In this document: one piece after another, positions 6,791-15,208 of the stretch
Layout: the number at the start of each line of letters is the position of its first letter
How positions within the stretch are numbered: position 1 is the first letter of the stretch
NCBI GenBank assembly: GCA_028691435.1
Contig: JAQUZG010000001.1
Location: forward strand, 18,206-82,205
Direction: 5' to 3'
Length of the DNA: 64,000 nucleotides
DNA from: Candidatus Iainarchaeum sp.
GTDB lineage: Archaea; Iainarchaeota; Iainarchaeia; Iainarchaeales; JAAZKV01
Notes under the pieces: model-generated
Told to the model about the DNA's origin: nothing
What the model saw: only the letters and a program-made list of their open reading frames with translations
Databases searched by the model: none
Made by a program: the position numbers and the translations under genes

Positions 6791-8140
6791 TTAGTTTAGT
6801 TTAGAATTATATTTTTCTCTCATTTCAATTATTCTTCCACAAGTTAATTTTCCTTCTGGGCAAGGGCCTTTAGTACATGGTGGTCCAGCTTGGTCATATA
6901 TAATTTGGGCTAATTTTTTTAACGAAATTAATTTTTTTTCATACAATTGTCTTATTTCCCATTGTGCATTATTACAAGTTCGTTCTTTCATTACTTCATT
7001 GTCAATTCTAGCATTTGTAGAATTTATTATTTTTATTAAATCACAATTAAGTAAAAGATATTCTTGCTTATTTCCATTTGCCTCTAATTTTTTTCTTAAT
7101 ATTTTTACTTTGTCGATAATTTTTTTAAATTCTTCTAAAATTTCTTTATTTCTTTTTATGCTTTCTGGAATAATTATGTTTCGATTAATTTCAATTTTAT
7201 TAAATTCTTCTCGTACATTATTACTTAATCTATGTCTTTCAAATTGGTGGTAACAAGTTAAAGACATCATTAATCCAAATGTAGTTCTTGCGTGTTCAAT
7301 TATTGAAGTGTGATTATAACCAAGCACTCTTTCTGTTACACTTTTTGTTTTTTCTATAATATCAAAATTATTTTTTATCCAATCTTTTTTTATTTCACTT
7401 GCACCAAGCGCATTAGTTGATGTTAGTGCACCTAATCCAGTTCTTTCAATTAAATCATTAAAATTATTTAATAAAACACAGTTTTCTACATCATTAATTT
7501 TTTCAAATTGTGTTTTATAATAATTTTCAATTATTTTTTCTTGTAATTTACATTCACTTTTATTTAAAATTTGTTGTTTAATTTGATTTGGAAATTTTGA
7601 TATAATTTTTTCTAATAATTCTTCACTTTCGTTAGTTTGCATTCTTTTTATTTTTATAAAAAAATTAATTATTTTTGAAAAATTTAAAGTTACAAAAATA
7701 TTTGTTTTTGTAGATAAAGGTAAAATGTATCTTGCATCTTCAATTTTTATACCATATTTATAATCATTTTCAGTTGCTTTTCTGCCACTAAATCCTTCTT
7801 TCATTTCACTTATTTTATTATAAAATTCAAATATTTCTTCATTTAAATTTATATATTCTTCATTAAACTCACTTTCTTCTATTTCTTTTGGAAGTATAAA
7901 TGCGTCTTTTCCCATTTTTACATATCTTTGACTTTGTTGAGTATAACTATCAAGACTTTCACAAATATGGTGGCTTAAAAGTCTTGAACAATTTTCTATA
8001 GAAAATGATATATTTATGTTTTTTGTTAATTCACAAAATGTTTCTTCATTTATTTTTTTATGTTCTTTTTCTAAATTAATTAAATAATTTTCAAGTTCAT
8101 CAATTTGAACAAAATTAGTTTCAAATAATTCTAATTCCAT
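6791..8140 (-). CDS. thyX: Tandem-domain flavin-dependent thymidylate synthase ThyX
   Basis: Makes dTMP from dUMP using methylene-tetrahydrofolate and FAD. The 449 residues form two ThyX-like halves. The N-terminal half has SYTQQSQRYVKM (residues 65-76) and ARYILPLSTKTN (136-147), but the RHR position reads CES (60-62). The C-terminal half has GYNHTSIIEHA, QFERHRLSNN (RHR at 302-304) and NAQWEIR (391-397), but the SxRY part reads REEF. It ends in a Cys-rich GPPCTKGPCPEGKLTCGR tail. So the signature RHRxxSxxxxSxR is divided between the halves. The methylene donor is made by GlyA, encoded divergently next to it. Confidence 0.85.
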   Translation of the reverse strand: MELELFETNFVQIDELENYLINLEKEHKKINEETFCELTKNINISFSIENCSRLLSHHICESLDSYTQQSQRYVKMGKDAFILPKEIEESEFNEEYINLNEEIFEFYNKISEMKEGFSGRKATENDYKYGIKIEDARYILPLSTKTNIFVTLNFSKIINFFIKIKRMQTNESEELLEKIISKFPNQIKQQILNKSECKLQEKIIENYYKTQFEKINDVENCVLLNNFNDLIERTGLGALTSTNALGASEIKKDWIKNNFDIIEKTKSVTERVLGYNHTSIIEHARTTFGLMMSLTCYHQFERHRLSNNVREEFNKIEINRNIIIPESIKRNKEILEEFKKIIDKVKILRKKLEANGNKQEYLLLNCDLIKIINSTNARIDNEVMKERTCNNAQWEIRQLYEKKLISLKKLAQIIYDQAGPPCTKGPCPEGKLTCGRIIEMREKYNSKLN

Positions 8141-8214
8141 AATTTATTTTTTAACCATTCTTTATAAATTACTTTCGAGTATTTTTTGTAAATTATGTAT
8201 CATATTTAGATTAT

Positions 8215-8225
8215 TATTAAAAATA
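8215..8225 (+). promoter_or_regulatory. TATA-like box, leaderless promoter of glyA
   Basis: TATTAAAAATA is centred 25 nt upstream of the glyA ATG, with no ribosome site in between. Confidence 0.45.
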
Positions 8226-8244
8226 GATACTCTCATTTCTAGTT

Positions 8245-9483
8245 ATGGATTTTTCTAATTTAAAAAAAGAAGATAATGAAATTTATAATTTAATTGAAGC
8301 TGAAAAAGATAGGCAAATGGAAGGGCTTGAATTAATAGCTAGTGAAAATATCGTTAGTAAAGCAGTTCTTGAAGCCCTAGGTTCTTATCCAGTGAACAAA
8401 TATTCTGAAGGTTATCCTGCAAAAAGATATTATAAGGGAAATGAAGTAATTGATAAAATAGAAAATATTGCAATTAGTCGTCTTAAAAAATTATTTAATG
8501 CACCTTATGCAAATGTTCAACCAAATTCTGGTTCAACAGCTAATGCTGCTGCTTATTTTGCATTCTTAAATTATGGTGACAAAATAATGGCTATGAATTT
8601 AAATCATGGTGGGCACTTAACGCATGGTCACAAAGTAAATTTTTCAGGTAAATCTTATAATTTTGTTCAATATGGTGTTGATCAAACAACTCAATTAATT
8701 GATTATGATGCTCTTTTTGAATTAGCTAGAAAAGAACGGCCAAAATTAATTGTTTCTGGGTATACTGCTTATCCAAGAGCTGTTGATTTTAAAAAGTTTA
8801 GAACTATTTGTGATGAAATTGGTGCAATTTGTATGGCAGACATTTCACATATTGCTGGTTTAATTGCTGGTGGAGAACACGAAAACCCAGTTCCCTATTT
8901 TGATGTTGTTTCAACAACTACTCATAAAACTTTAAGAGGGCCAAGAAGTGCAGTTTTAATGTGTAAACAAGAATTTGGTGAAAAAATTGATAAAGCAATT
9001 TTTCCAGGTCTTCAAGGTGGGCCACATGAACATGTGATTGCTGCTAAAGCTGTTGCATTTAAGGAAGCTCTTCAACCAGAATTCAAAAATTATGCTTCTC
9101 AAATAGTAAAAAATGCTAAAGCATTAGCTAAATATTTACAAGATTATAATTACAAGTTAGTTAGTGGCGGAACAGATACTCATTTAATTTTAGTTGATGT
9201 TAGAGCAAATGGTATTTCTGGAATAGAAGCAGAAACAGTTCTTGAAAAAGCAGGAATTTATTGTAATAAAAATACAATTCCTTTTGAAACATTTTCTCCA
9301 TGGGATCCAAGTGGAATAAGAATTGGAACAGCTGCATTAACTACGCGTGGGATGAAAGAAAATGATATGTTGTTTGTTGCAGAGCAAATTCATTTAGCTC
9401 TTCAAAATAAAAATGATGAAATTAAATTAAAAGAAATTAAAGAAAAAGTTAATTTATTTTGTAATCAATTTAAATTTTATTAA
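8245..9483 (+). CDS. glyA: Serine hydroxymethyltransferase
   Basis: PLP enzyme that converts serine and tetrahydrofolate to glycine and 5,10-methylene-tetrahydrofolate, the donor ThyX needs. The N-terminus has ELIASENIVSKAVLEALGS and YPAKRYYKGNEVID; the PLP-binding lysine is in STTTHKTLRGPR (Lys 228); the C-terminal part has GIRIGTAALTTRGM. At 412 residues it is full length. It is transcribed divergently from thyX, 104 nt away, from a promoter that looks leaderless. Confidence 0.97.
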   Translation: MDFSNLKKEDNEIYNLIEAEKDRQMEGLELIASENIVSKAVLEALGSYPVNKYSEGYPAKRYYKGNEVIDKIENIAISRLKKLFNAPYANVQPNSGSTANAAAYFAFLNYGDKIMAMNLNHGGHLTHGHKVNFSGKSYNFVQYGVDQTTQLIDYDALFELARKERPKLIVSGYTAYPRAVDFKKFRTICDEIGAICMADISHIAGLIAGGEHENPVPYFDVVSTTTHKTLRGPRSAVLMCKQEFGEKIDKAIFPGLQGGPHEHVIAAKAVAFKEALQPEFKNYASQIVKNAKALAKYLQDYNYKLVSGGTDTHLILVDVRANGISGIEAETVLEKAGIYCNKNTIPFETFSPWDPSGIRIGTAALTTRGMKENDMLFVAEQIHLALQNKNDEIKLKEIKEKVNLFCNQFKFY

Positions 9484-9510
9484 AATATTAACTTTTTAAT
9501 AAATTATTTT

Positions 9511-9548
9511 TTGTTTTTTGAACTATTTTTTGTTTTTTGAACTATTTT
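9511..9548 (+). repeat. 19-bp tandem direct repeat upstream of nrdD
   Basis: Two exact copies of TTGTTTTTTGAACTATTTT lie head to tail between glyA and nrdD. They could hold the end of the glyA transcript or bind a regulator of the RNR genes. The TGAAC core is not a palindrome. Confidence 0.6.
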
Positions 9549-9617
9549 TATTAATTTTTTATATTTTTGTATTCAATAAAGGTTTGTTTTTTGTTATTAA
9601 TGCATTGTTAAAGTAAG

Positions 9618-9627
9618 CTTTATATAC
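9618..9627 (+). promoter_or_regulatory. TATA-like box of nrdD
   Basis: CTTTATATAC lies about 38 nt before the nrdD ATG. Initiation about 26 nt downstream leaves a short leader that still contains GGTGA 4 nt before the start. Confidence 0.5.
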
Positions 9628-9660
9628 TCATTAATCTTTATCTTTTCATCTGGTGAAAAA

Positions 9661-11658
9661 ATGGTTGAATTTGTTGTAAAACGTGATGGAAGTAAAGTAA
9701 AATTTGATGAATCAAAAATTTTTAATGCTATTTGGAAAGCTGCTAAAAGTGTTGGTGGTGATGACCAAGAAAAATCTAATTCTTTAGCAAAAATTGCTGT
9801 TGAAAGAATTAACGCAAGATTTGGTATAAATGGAATTCCAACAGTTGAACAAATGCAAGATATTGTTGAAGAAGTTTTAATTAAAGCAGGGCATGATAAA
9901 GTAGCAAAATCCTATATTCTATATCGTCATCAAAGAGAATTAATTCGAATGAAAGAATCAATGCTTTCTGATTATGAAATTATTGACTCTTACGTTTCTC
10001 AAGAAGATTGGAAGGTTAGAGAAAATTCTAACATGGCTTATTCTTTACAAGGTTTAAGAAATCATATTTCTTCTTCATTAGTTTCAAATTATTGGTTAAT
10101 GAAAATTTATCCAAGTGAAATTGGAAATGCTCATAAAACAGGAATGTTACACATTCATGATTTAAGTGAATTAAGTGTTTATTGTGTTGGTTGGGATTTA
10201 AAACAATTATTACTTGAAGGATTTAAAGGTGTTAGAGGAAAAATTTCAAGTGCTCCTGCAAAACATTTTAGAACTGCATTAGGCCAAGTAGTAAATTATT
10301 TTTATACTTTACAAGGTGAAGCTGCTGGTGCACAAGCATTTTCAAATTTTGATACACTTCTAGCTCCATTTATTAGATATGATAATTTAACAAGAAAAGA
10401 AGTAAAACAAGCGTTACAAGAATTTATTTTTAATACAAATGTCCCAACAAGAGTAGGATTTCAAACTCCATTTACAAACGTAACAATGGATTTAATTGTT
10501 CCAAAAAATATGGCAAACATCCCAGTTATAATTGGTGGAAAACCAATGGAAGCAACATATTCAGAATTTCAAGAAGAAATGAATCTTTTTAATGAAGTTT
10601 ATGCAGAAGTGATGACAGAAGGAGATGCGGATGGAAGAATTTTTACTTTTCCAATACCTACTTATAATATAACAAAAGATTTTGATTGGGATAATAAAAA
10701 TTATGATAAAATTTGGGAAATGACTGCTAAATATGGGATTCCTTATTTTGCAAATTATGTAAATTCTGACATGAGTGCAGAAGATGCAAGAAGTATGTGT
10801 TGTAGATTACGATTAGATAATAGAGAATTAACTAAACGAGGTGGAGGATTATTTGGAAGTAGTCCAATGACTGGAAGTATTGGAGTTGTGACAATTAATT
10901 TACCTCGAATTGGATATTTAGCAAAAACTGAAGAAGAATTTTTTAATAAATTAACAATTGTGATGGATTTAGCTAAAGAATCATTAATCATAAAAAGAAA
11001 AACTTTAGAAAATTATTCTACTAATGGATTATATCCATATTCATCATATTATTTAAGAGGGATGAAAGAATCTACTGGCCAATATTGGAAAAATCATTTT
11101 TCAACAATTGGATTAATTGGAATGAATGAAGCTTTAATTAATTTTTTAGGAAAAAATTTAACTCAAGAAGAAGGAGTAGAATTTGCAAAAAAAATAATGA
11201 TTTTTATGCGAGATAAATTAAGTGAATATCAAGAAGAAACTGGAGATTTATTTAATTTAGAAGCAACTCCTGGTGAAGGTACATCACATAGACTTGCAAA
11301 AATCGATAAAAAACAATATCCTGATATTATTGTTGCTAATGAAGATCAAGTAAAAAAAGGTTCACCAGCATATTATACAAATTCAAGTCAATTGCCTGTG
11401 GGATATACAAATGATTTATTTTTAGCTTTAGATAAACAAGATCCTCTTCAAACACTTTATACTGGGGGGACAGTATTTCATATTTTCTTAGGTGAAAAAT
11501 TACCTTCTGGCCAAGCTGCAAAAAATTTGGTTAGAAAAGTTACATCAAATTATGCAATGCCTTATGTTTCATTAACTCCTTCATTTAGTATTTGTCCAAT
11601 ACACGGGTACATTGCGGGAGAACATGAATTTTGTCCAATTTGTGATAAAGAAAATTAA
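9661..11658 (+). CDS. nrdD: Anaerobic ribonucleoside-triphosphate reductase NrdD, large part lacking the glycyl-radical segment
   Basis: Class III RNR, which reduces NTPs to dNTPs without oxygen. Residues 1-90 are an ATP-cone (VVKRDGSKVKFDESKI). The catalytic barrel follows, with HIHDLSELSVYCVGWD (Cys 175) and SMCCRL (Cys 380/381). The end, SICPIHGYIAGEHEFCPICD, gives the C-terminal zinc site (Cys 645, 658, 661 and probably His 648). The frame stops at that point, just where other NrdD proteins continue into the glycyl-radical loop. That loop is encoded by the next gene (11697-11846). GGTGA stands 4 nt before ATG. Confidence 0.95.
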   Translation: MVEFVVKRDGSKVKFDESKIFNAIWKAAKSVGGDDQEKSNSLAKIAVERINARFGINGIPTVEQMQDIVEEVLIKAGHDKVAKSYILYRHQRELIRMKESMLSDYEIIDSYVSQEDWKVRENSNMAYSLQGLRNHISSSLVSNYWLMKIYPSEIGNAHKTGMLHIHDLSELSVYCVGWDLKQLLLEGFKGVRGKISSAPAKHFRTALGQVVNYFYTLQGEAAGAQAFSNFDTLLAPFIRYDNLTRKEVKQALQEFIFNTNVPTRVGFQTPFTNVTMDLIVPKNMANIPVIIGGKPMEATYSEFQEEMNLFNEVYAEVMTEGDADGRIFTFPIPTYNITKDFDWDNKNYDKIWEMTAKYGIPYFANYVNSDMSAEDARSMCCRLRLDNRELTKRGGGLFGSSPMTGSIGVVTINLPRIGYLAKTEEEFFNKLTIVMDLAKESLIIKRKTLENYSTNGLYPYSSYYLRGMKESTGQYWKNHFSTIGLIGMNEALINFLGKNLTQEEGVEFAKKIMIFMRDKLSEYQEETGDLFNLEATPGEGTSHRLAKIDKKQYPDIIVANEDQVKKGSPAYYTNSSQLPVGYTNDLFLALDKQDPLQTLYTGGTVFHIFLGEKLPSGQAAKNLVRKVTSNYAMPYVSLTPSFSICPIHGYIAGEHEFCPICDKEN

Positions 11659-11696
11659 TTAAAATTAATAAAAAAAAGAGAATTAGGGGTGGAAAA

Positions 11697-11846
11697 ATGG
11701 TAAAAACAAAATGTGAAGTATATAGTAGAGTAGTTGGGTATATTAGACCTGTTGAACAATGGAATGATGGAAAACAAGCAGAATTTAATGATAGAAAACG
11801 ATTTGATTTAAAAGATTCAAATGAAAAACAATCATCAATTTGTTGA
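11697..11846 (+). CDS. Detached glycyl-radical segment of NrdD
   Basis: A 49-residue protein not usually called because of its size. It reads MVKTKCEVYS then RVVGYIRPVEQWNDGKQAEF, then NDRKRFDLKD and a short tail. RVVGYIRPV..WN.GKQ.EF is the glycyl-radical motif that ends class III RNRs of archaeal type; Gly 14 would carry the radical. It has its own ATG and a strong AGGGGTGG ribosome site, 38 nt after the nrdD stop, and lies in a different frame. The intervening gap holds stops, so a single sequencing slip would not restore a continuous protein. NrdG follows. The natural reading is a two-subunit NrdD with the radical carrier supplied in trans. Confidence 0.85.
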   Translation: MVKTKCEVYSRVVGYIRPVEQWNDGKQAEFNDRKRFDLKDSNEKQSSIC

Positions 11847-11971
11847 TTAGTATTTAAACACTAATTAGCATTTTATTTTGTTTGTTATTATTAAATTTAA
11901 TTATTATTTGTTTTTTTATTTTAGTGTATTAGTTTATTTTATATTGATTATTACTTTTATGTTGTGATTTT

Positions 11972-12679
11972 ATGTTTATTGGTGGTCTTGAAAAATTAAC
12001 TCTTACTGATTTTCCTGATAAAACGGCATGTATTGTTTTTTTAGTTAATTGTAATTTTAAATGTCCATTTTGTTATAACAAAGAATTAACATCAAACAAT
12101 TTATTTAAAAAATCAAAGAGAAAATTAATTCCTGAAGAAGAATTTTTTTTATTTTTAAAAGAAAATAAAAAAATGCTTGACGGTGTTGTAATAACTGGTG
12201 GCGAACCAACACTTTCTCCAGGATTAATTAATTTTATAAAAAAAATAAAAACATTTAATCTTTTAGTTAAATTAGATACTAATGGATCAAACCCGCTTAT
12301 TTTAGGACAATTAATTAATGAAAAATTAATTGATTATATTGCAATGGACATAAAATCACCTTTAGAAAATTATTCTTCTTTTGTAAGATCAAACATTTCT
12401 CAAAAATCTATTTCTGATTCAATAAATTTAATAAAGTCATCAACAATTCCTCATGAATTTAGGACAACACTTTATCCAAAATTAACTGTTGATGATTTTA
12501 AAAATATGTCAAAACTAATTGAGGGTGAAAATTGGTTTTTACAAGAATTCTGGCCAACAAATACATTTAGTTTAGCTGCTAGAAAGCTTAAACCAATGAG
12601 AAAAAATAAAATTGATAAAATAATTTCAATTTGTTCAAAATCAACAAACATAAAATTAAGAGGTTTAGATAAACAATAA
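11972..12679 (+). CDS. nrdG: Anaerobic RNR activase (radical SAM), NrdG-like
   Basis: Radical SAM protein that would place the glycyl radical on NrdD. The [4Fe-4S] cysteines are CNFKCPFC (Cys 27, 31, 34). VITGGEPTLSPG is the GGE motif that binds SAM, and the N-terminal GGLEKLTLTDFPDKTACIVF matches archaeal NrdG/PflA-like activases. At 235 residues it is longer than E. coli NrdG. A GTGATTTT ribosome site precedes ATG. The location, 125 nt after the split NrdD, supports the assignment over pyruvate formate-lyase activase; no formate-lyase is present. Confidence 0.9.
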   Translation: MFIGGLEKLTLTDFPDKTACIVFLVNCNFKCPFCYNKELTSNNLFKKSKRKLIPEEEFFLFLKENKKMLDGVVITGGEPTLSPGLINFIKKIKTFNLLVKLDTNGSNPLILGQLINEKLIDYIAMDIKSPLENYSSFVRSNISQKSISDSINLIKSSTIPHEFRTTLYPKLTVDDFKNMSKLIEGENWFLQEFWPTNTFSLAARKLKPMRKNKIDKIISICSKSTNIKLRGLDKQ

Positions 12680-12696
12680 TTATTGGGTGAAAAATT

Positions 12697-13266
12697 ATGT
12701 TGCTTGGGATAGTTGGATTAAATGGGTCTGGTAAAGATACTTTTGCAAATTATTTAGTTTCTAAATATAATTTTTCTCATAAAGATATTGGTCAAGAGAT
12801 TCGTAATGAATTAAAAATCGCTGGGAAAAATTATTTAGATCGTGATGAAATGATTAATCATGGAAATTATATGCGTGAAAAATTTGGTGCAAATTATTTT
12901 TCAAAAAAATTAATTAATGAAAATAAACAAAAAGATTTAGTTATTTCTTCAATAAGAAATCCTTGTGAAGCAGAAGAATTAAAAAAAAATAATGGAAAAA
13001 TAATTTTTATTGATTCTCCACTTGAAATTAGATTTAGTCGATCGGTAGAAAGATCAAAATTAAAAAATTCTCATGGTGAATCAGATTTTATTAAATTTAA
13101 AGAACTTAATGATCGTGAATTAAAAAATCCTGATCCAAAAAAACAACAATTGTTAAAATGTATTGAATTAAAAGATTATGTGATCAATAATTCAAAAGAT
13201 CTAAATTGGTTACATTCTTCAATTGATGATTTAATAAAAAAAATAAAAAGTGATTTAAATGAATAA
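12697..13266 (+). CDS. P-loop nucleotide kinase (dephospho-CoA/dNMP kinase-like)
   Basis: 189 residues with Walker A GLNGSGKDT at 7-15 and a second motif ISSIRNPCEAEELK, followed by IIFIDSPLEIRFSRSVER, the layout of the UPF0200/dephospho-CoA kinase-like group. Its last 8 nt overlap the start of the dCMP deaminase gene, so the two are translationally coupled. This suggests a deoxynucleotide as substrate. Dephospho-CoA kinase remains an alternative. GGGTGA stands 5 nt before ATG. Confidence 0.65.
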   Translation: MLLGIVGLNGSGKDTFANYLVSKYNFSHKDIGQEIRNELKIAGKNYLDRDEMINHGNYMREKFGANYFSKKLINENKQKDLVISSIRNPCEAEELKKNNGKIIFIDSPLEIRFSRSVERSKLKNSHGESDFIKFKELNDRELKNPDPKKQQLLKCIELKDYVINNSKDLNWLHSSIDDLIKKIKSDLNE

Positions 13267-13792
13267 TTATCGTCCAAATAAAGATTTATATTATTGGAAT
13301 ATCGCAAAAGAAGTTGCCCAGCGTAGTACTTGTATGAGTGTAAAAGGTGGAGCAGTAATTGTTAAAGATGATCAAATAATTTCAACTGGTTATATTGGAG
13401 CCCCAAGAGGAACAAAAGATTGTTTTGAAAGAGGAACATGTGTAAGAAGAATGATGGATATTCCATCTGGGCAAAGATATGAAATTTGTCGCTCAGTTCA
13501 TGCAGAACAAAATGCAATAATTAATGCAGCAAGAGCTGGAGTATCCTTAATTGGTGCAAGAATATATTTATATTTTGTAAAAAGAGTTAATGAAAATGAA
13601 GATAAAATTGTGTTAGCTTATCCATGTTTCATGTGTAAAAAAATGATTATTAATTCAGGAATAACAGAATTTATTGGAAATAATGAAAATGGTGAATTAG
13701 TAAAATATAATGTTTCTAATTGGGTAAATGATTGGAAAGAAAATGATCTAATTGATGATAAAATAAAATATGAAGTAAATTATAAAAAATAA
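13259..13792 (+). CDS. dCMP deaminase
   Basis: Deaminates dCMP to dUMP, the ThyX substrate. The zinc site is complete: HAEQNAI (His 81, catalytic Glu 83) and PCFMCKKMI (Cys 123, Cys 126). The N-terminal CMSVKGGAVIVKDDQIISTGYIG and APRGTKDC follow the ComEB/dCMP deaminase family. 177 residues. An AGTGA ribosome site lies inside the end of the upstream kinase gene. It closes the rightward nrdD-nrdG-kinase-deaminase run and is convergent with RPA. Confidence 0.93.
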   Translation: MNNYRPNKDLYYWNIAKEVAQRSTCMSVKGGAVIVKDDQIISTGYIGAPRGTKDCFERGTCVRRMMDIPSGQRYEICRSVHAEQNAIINAARAGVSLIGARIYLYFVKRVNENEDKIVLAYPCFMCKKMIINSGITEFIGNNENGELVKYNVSNWVNDWKENDLIDDKIKYEVNYKK

Positions 13793-13794
13793 TT

Positions 13795-15054
13795 TTATTC
13801 ATTGATTATTTCTTTTACACTAAATTCTAAATCATTACTAAAACTATTTTCTTTAGCATAACCAAATAATTTGATTTCTTTTCCATTATTTTTTTCATTT
13901 AATTCTTGTATTATTTGATTTGCTTCTTTTTCATTAATCATTTTTTCAAAATCTTCTTTTTTTAAATTTATTAAATTTAATGCATTTTCTGAAAAGAAAT
14001 TTGCTTTTATCTGTCCACTATCATCAATAATGGTTGCAGACAAAACAGCCTTTTTTTCTCCTTTTACTTCACCACATTTTTCACAAATAATTCCATTTTC
14101 ACTAACATTCACTTTTTTTCCACATTTTTCACAAGCTAAAAAGAATAATCTTCCATCTTCAATTTTATCAACTTTTCCATTAATCATAACATTTTCATTT
14201 GTGTTTAATTCGCCAATTTCTTTTTTATTTATATTTTCTTTTAGTATTGTGTAAGTGCTTGCAACATTTCTATTTGATTTTTCAATTATTGTACTGTATC
14301 CTAAATGTAATTCAATTCCGAATAATCCTTCTTTTGTATAAGCATTTTTTATATCAATTATTTCTCCATCACTAATGCTTGATAATTCATCAGCTTTGTC
14401 ATTCCATGCTGTGGCTTTTAATAAAATTGTTTCGTCTCCAAATTGAAAGTTACATAATTTTCCTTTTCTTTCTCCACTGTTAAATTCTTTACAAGGAAAT
14501 TTTCTAACAAGTCTTCCATATGTATTAATATTATTTAAATTTGGTTTTAAATTTGATAAATTTTCAAAATTAGTTTCAGCTTTTTCAATAATATTTATTT
14601 CTCCATTAAATCCAAGAGATAATTGTTTTTTTTCATTATACATATTTACAATTGCATTATTTATACTAATTTTACTTCCTATTGTTAAATTATAATTATC
14701 AATTTGATCATTCCATATTGTTACTCTTATAGTTCCACTATCGTCTTCTAATACAAAAGATTGTAATTTTCCACTTTTTCCATTTTTTTCAAATTCTTTT
14801 GTTGGAAAAATAGTTTTAACTATTCCTTTAACTTCTATTCCTTTCATTCCATCGCTAATTTCACTAATTTTTACTTCTTTATTTACTTCTTGGTTTAATC
14901 CAAATTCTTTTCCAACCATAAACGCTGCGCCTTCTTTAGTAAGAAGCCCAGAAAATTTGTTTGTTTTTTCATTAATTAGTTCTTCTATTTCTTCATTACT
15001 CTTTCCACTTTTTTGTGATATTTCACTAATTAATTGAGTAATGTCGTTTTCCAT
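13795..15054 (-). CDS. rpa: Replication protein A (single-stranded DNA-binding protein)
   Basis: 419 residues with at least two OB-folds in tandem (GIEVKGIVKTIFPTKEF with SGTIRVTIWND; NTYGRLVRKFPCKEF with ILLKATAWND), then a third OB domain holding a zinc ribbon, CEKCGKKVNV and CEKCGEVKG at about 309-328. This is the archaeal RPA41/RPA1 layout. The N-terminal 60 residues resemble a helical region seen in archaeal RPAs. The product protects single-stranded DNA in replication and in RadA-dependent repair. Confidence 0.92.
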   Translation of the reverse strand: MENDITQLISEISQKSGKSNEEIEELINEKTNKFSGLLTKEGAAFMVGKEFGLNQEVNKEVKISEISDGMKGIEVKGIVKTIFPTKEFEKNGKSGKLQSFVLEDDSGTIRVTIWNDQIDNYNLTIGSKISINNAIVNMYNEKKQLSLGFNGEINIIEKAETNFENLSNLKPNLNNINTYGRLVRKFPCKEFNSGERKGKLCNFQFGDETILLKATAWNDKADELSSISDGEIIDIKNAYTKEGLFGIELHLGYSTIIEKSNRNVASTYTILKENINKKEIGELNTNENVMINGKVDKIEDGRLFFLACEKCGKKVNVSENGIICEKCGEVKGEKKAVLSATIIDDSGQIKANFFSENALNLINLKKEDFEKMINEKEANQIIQELNEKNNGKEIKLFGYAKENSFSNDLEFSVKEIINE

Positions 15055-15177
15055 ATTTATTTAATGGACAGTACTTTTTTTAAATAAAATTGATTTTTCT
15101 TTTTTTCTTTTTAAATGTTTTCCATAATTTTTATTTTTTTACATCGTTCAATTTCTTTTCTTTTTTAATTTAGAAAT

Positions 15178-15188
15178 CTTTTTATACT
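15178..15188 (+). promoter_or_regulatory. TATA-like box, leaderless promoter of GGGP synthase
   Basis: CTTTTTATACT is centred about 26 nt before the ATG at 15209 and no ribosome site intervenes. Confidence 0.45.
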
Positions 15189-15208
15189 TCTCTTTTCCTA
15201 ATTACTAT

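Noticed and set aside
6791..8140. ThyX as a decayed pseudogene
   Set aside because: The frame is intact over 449 codons and the losses in the two halves are complementary rather than random.
11640..11846. NrdD as a simple frameshift or sequencing error
   Set aside because: The gap between the two parts has its own stop codons, and the second part has a separate ATG with a well-placed strong ribosome site. One indel would not join them cleanly. Read-level confirmation is still needed.
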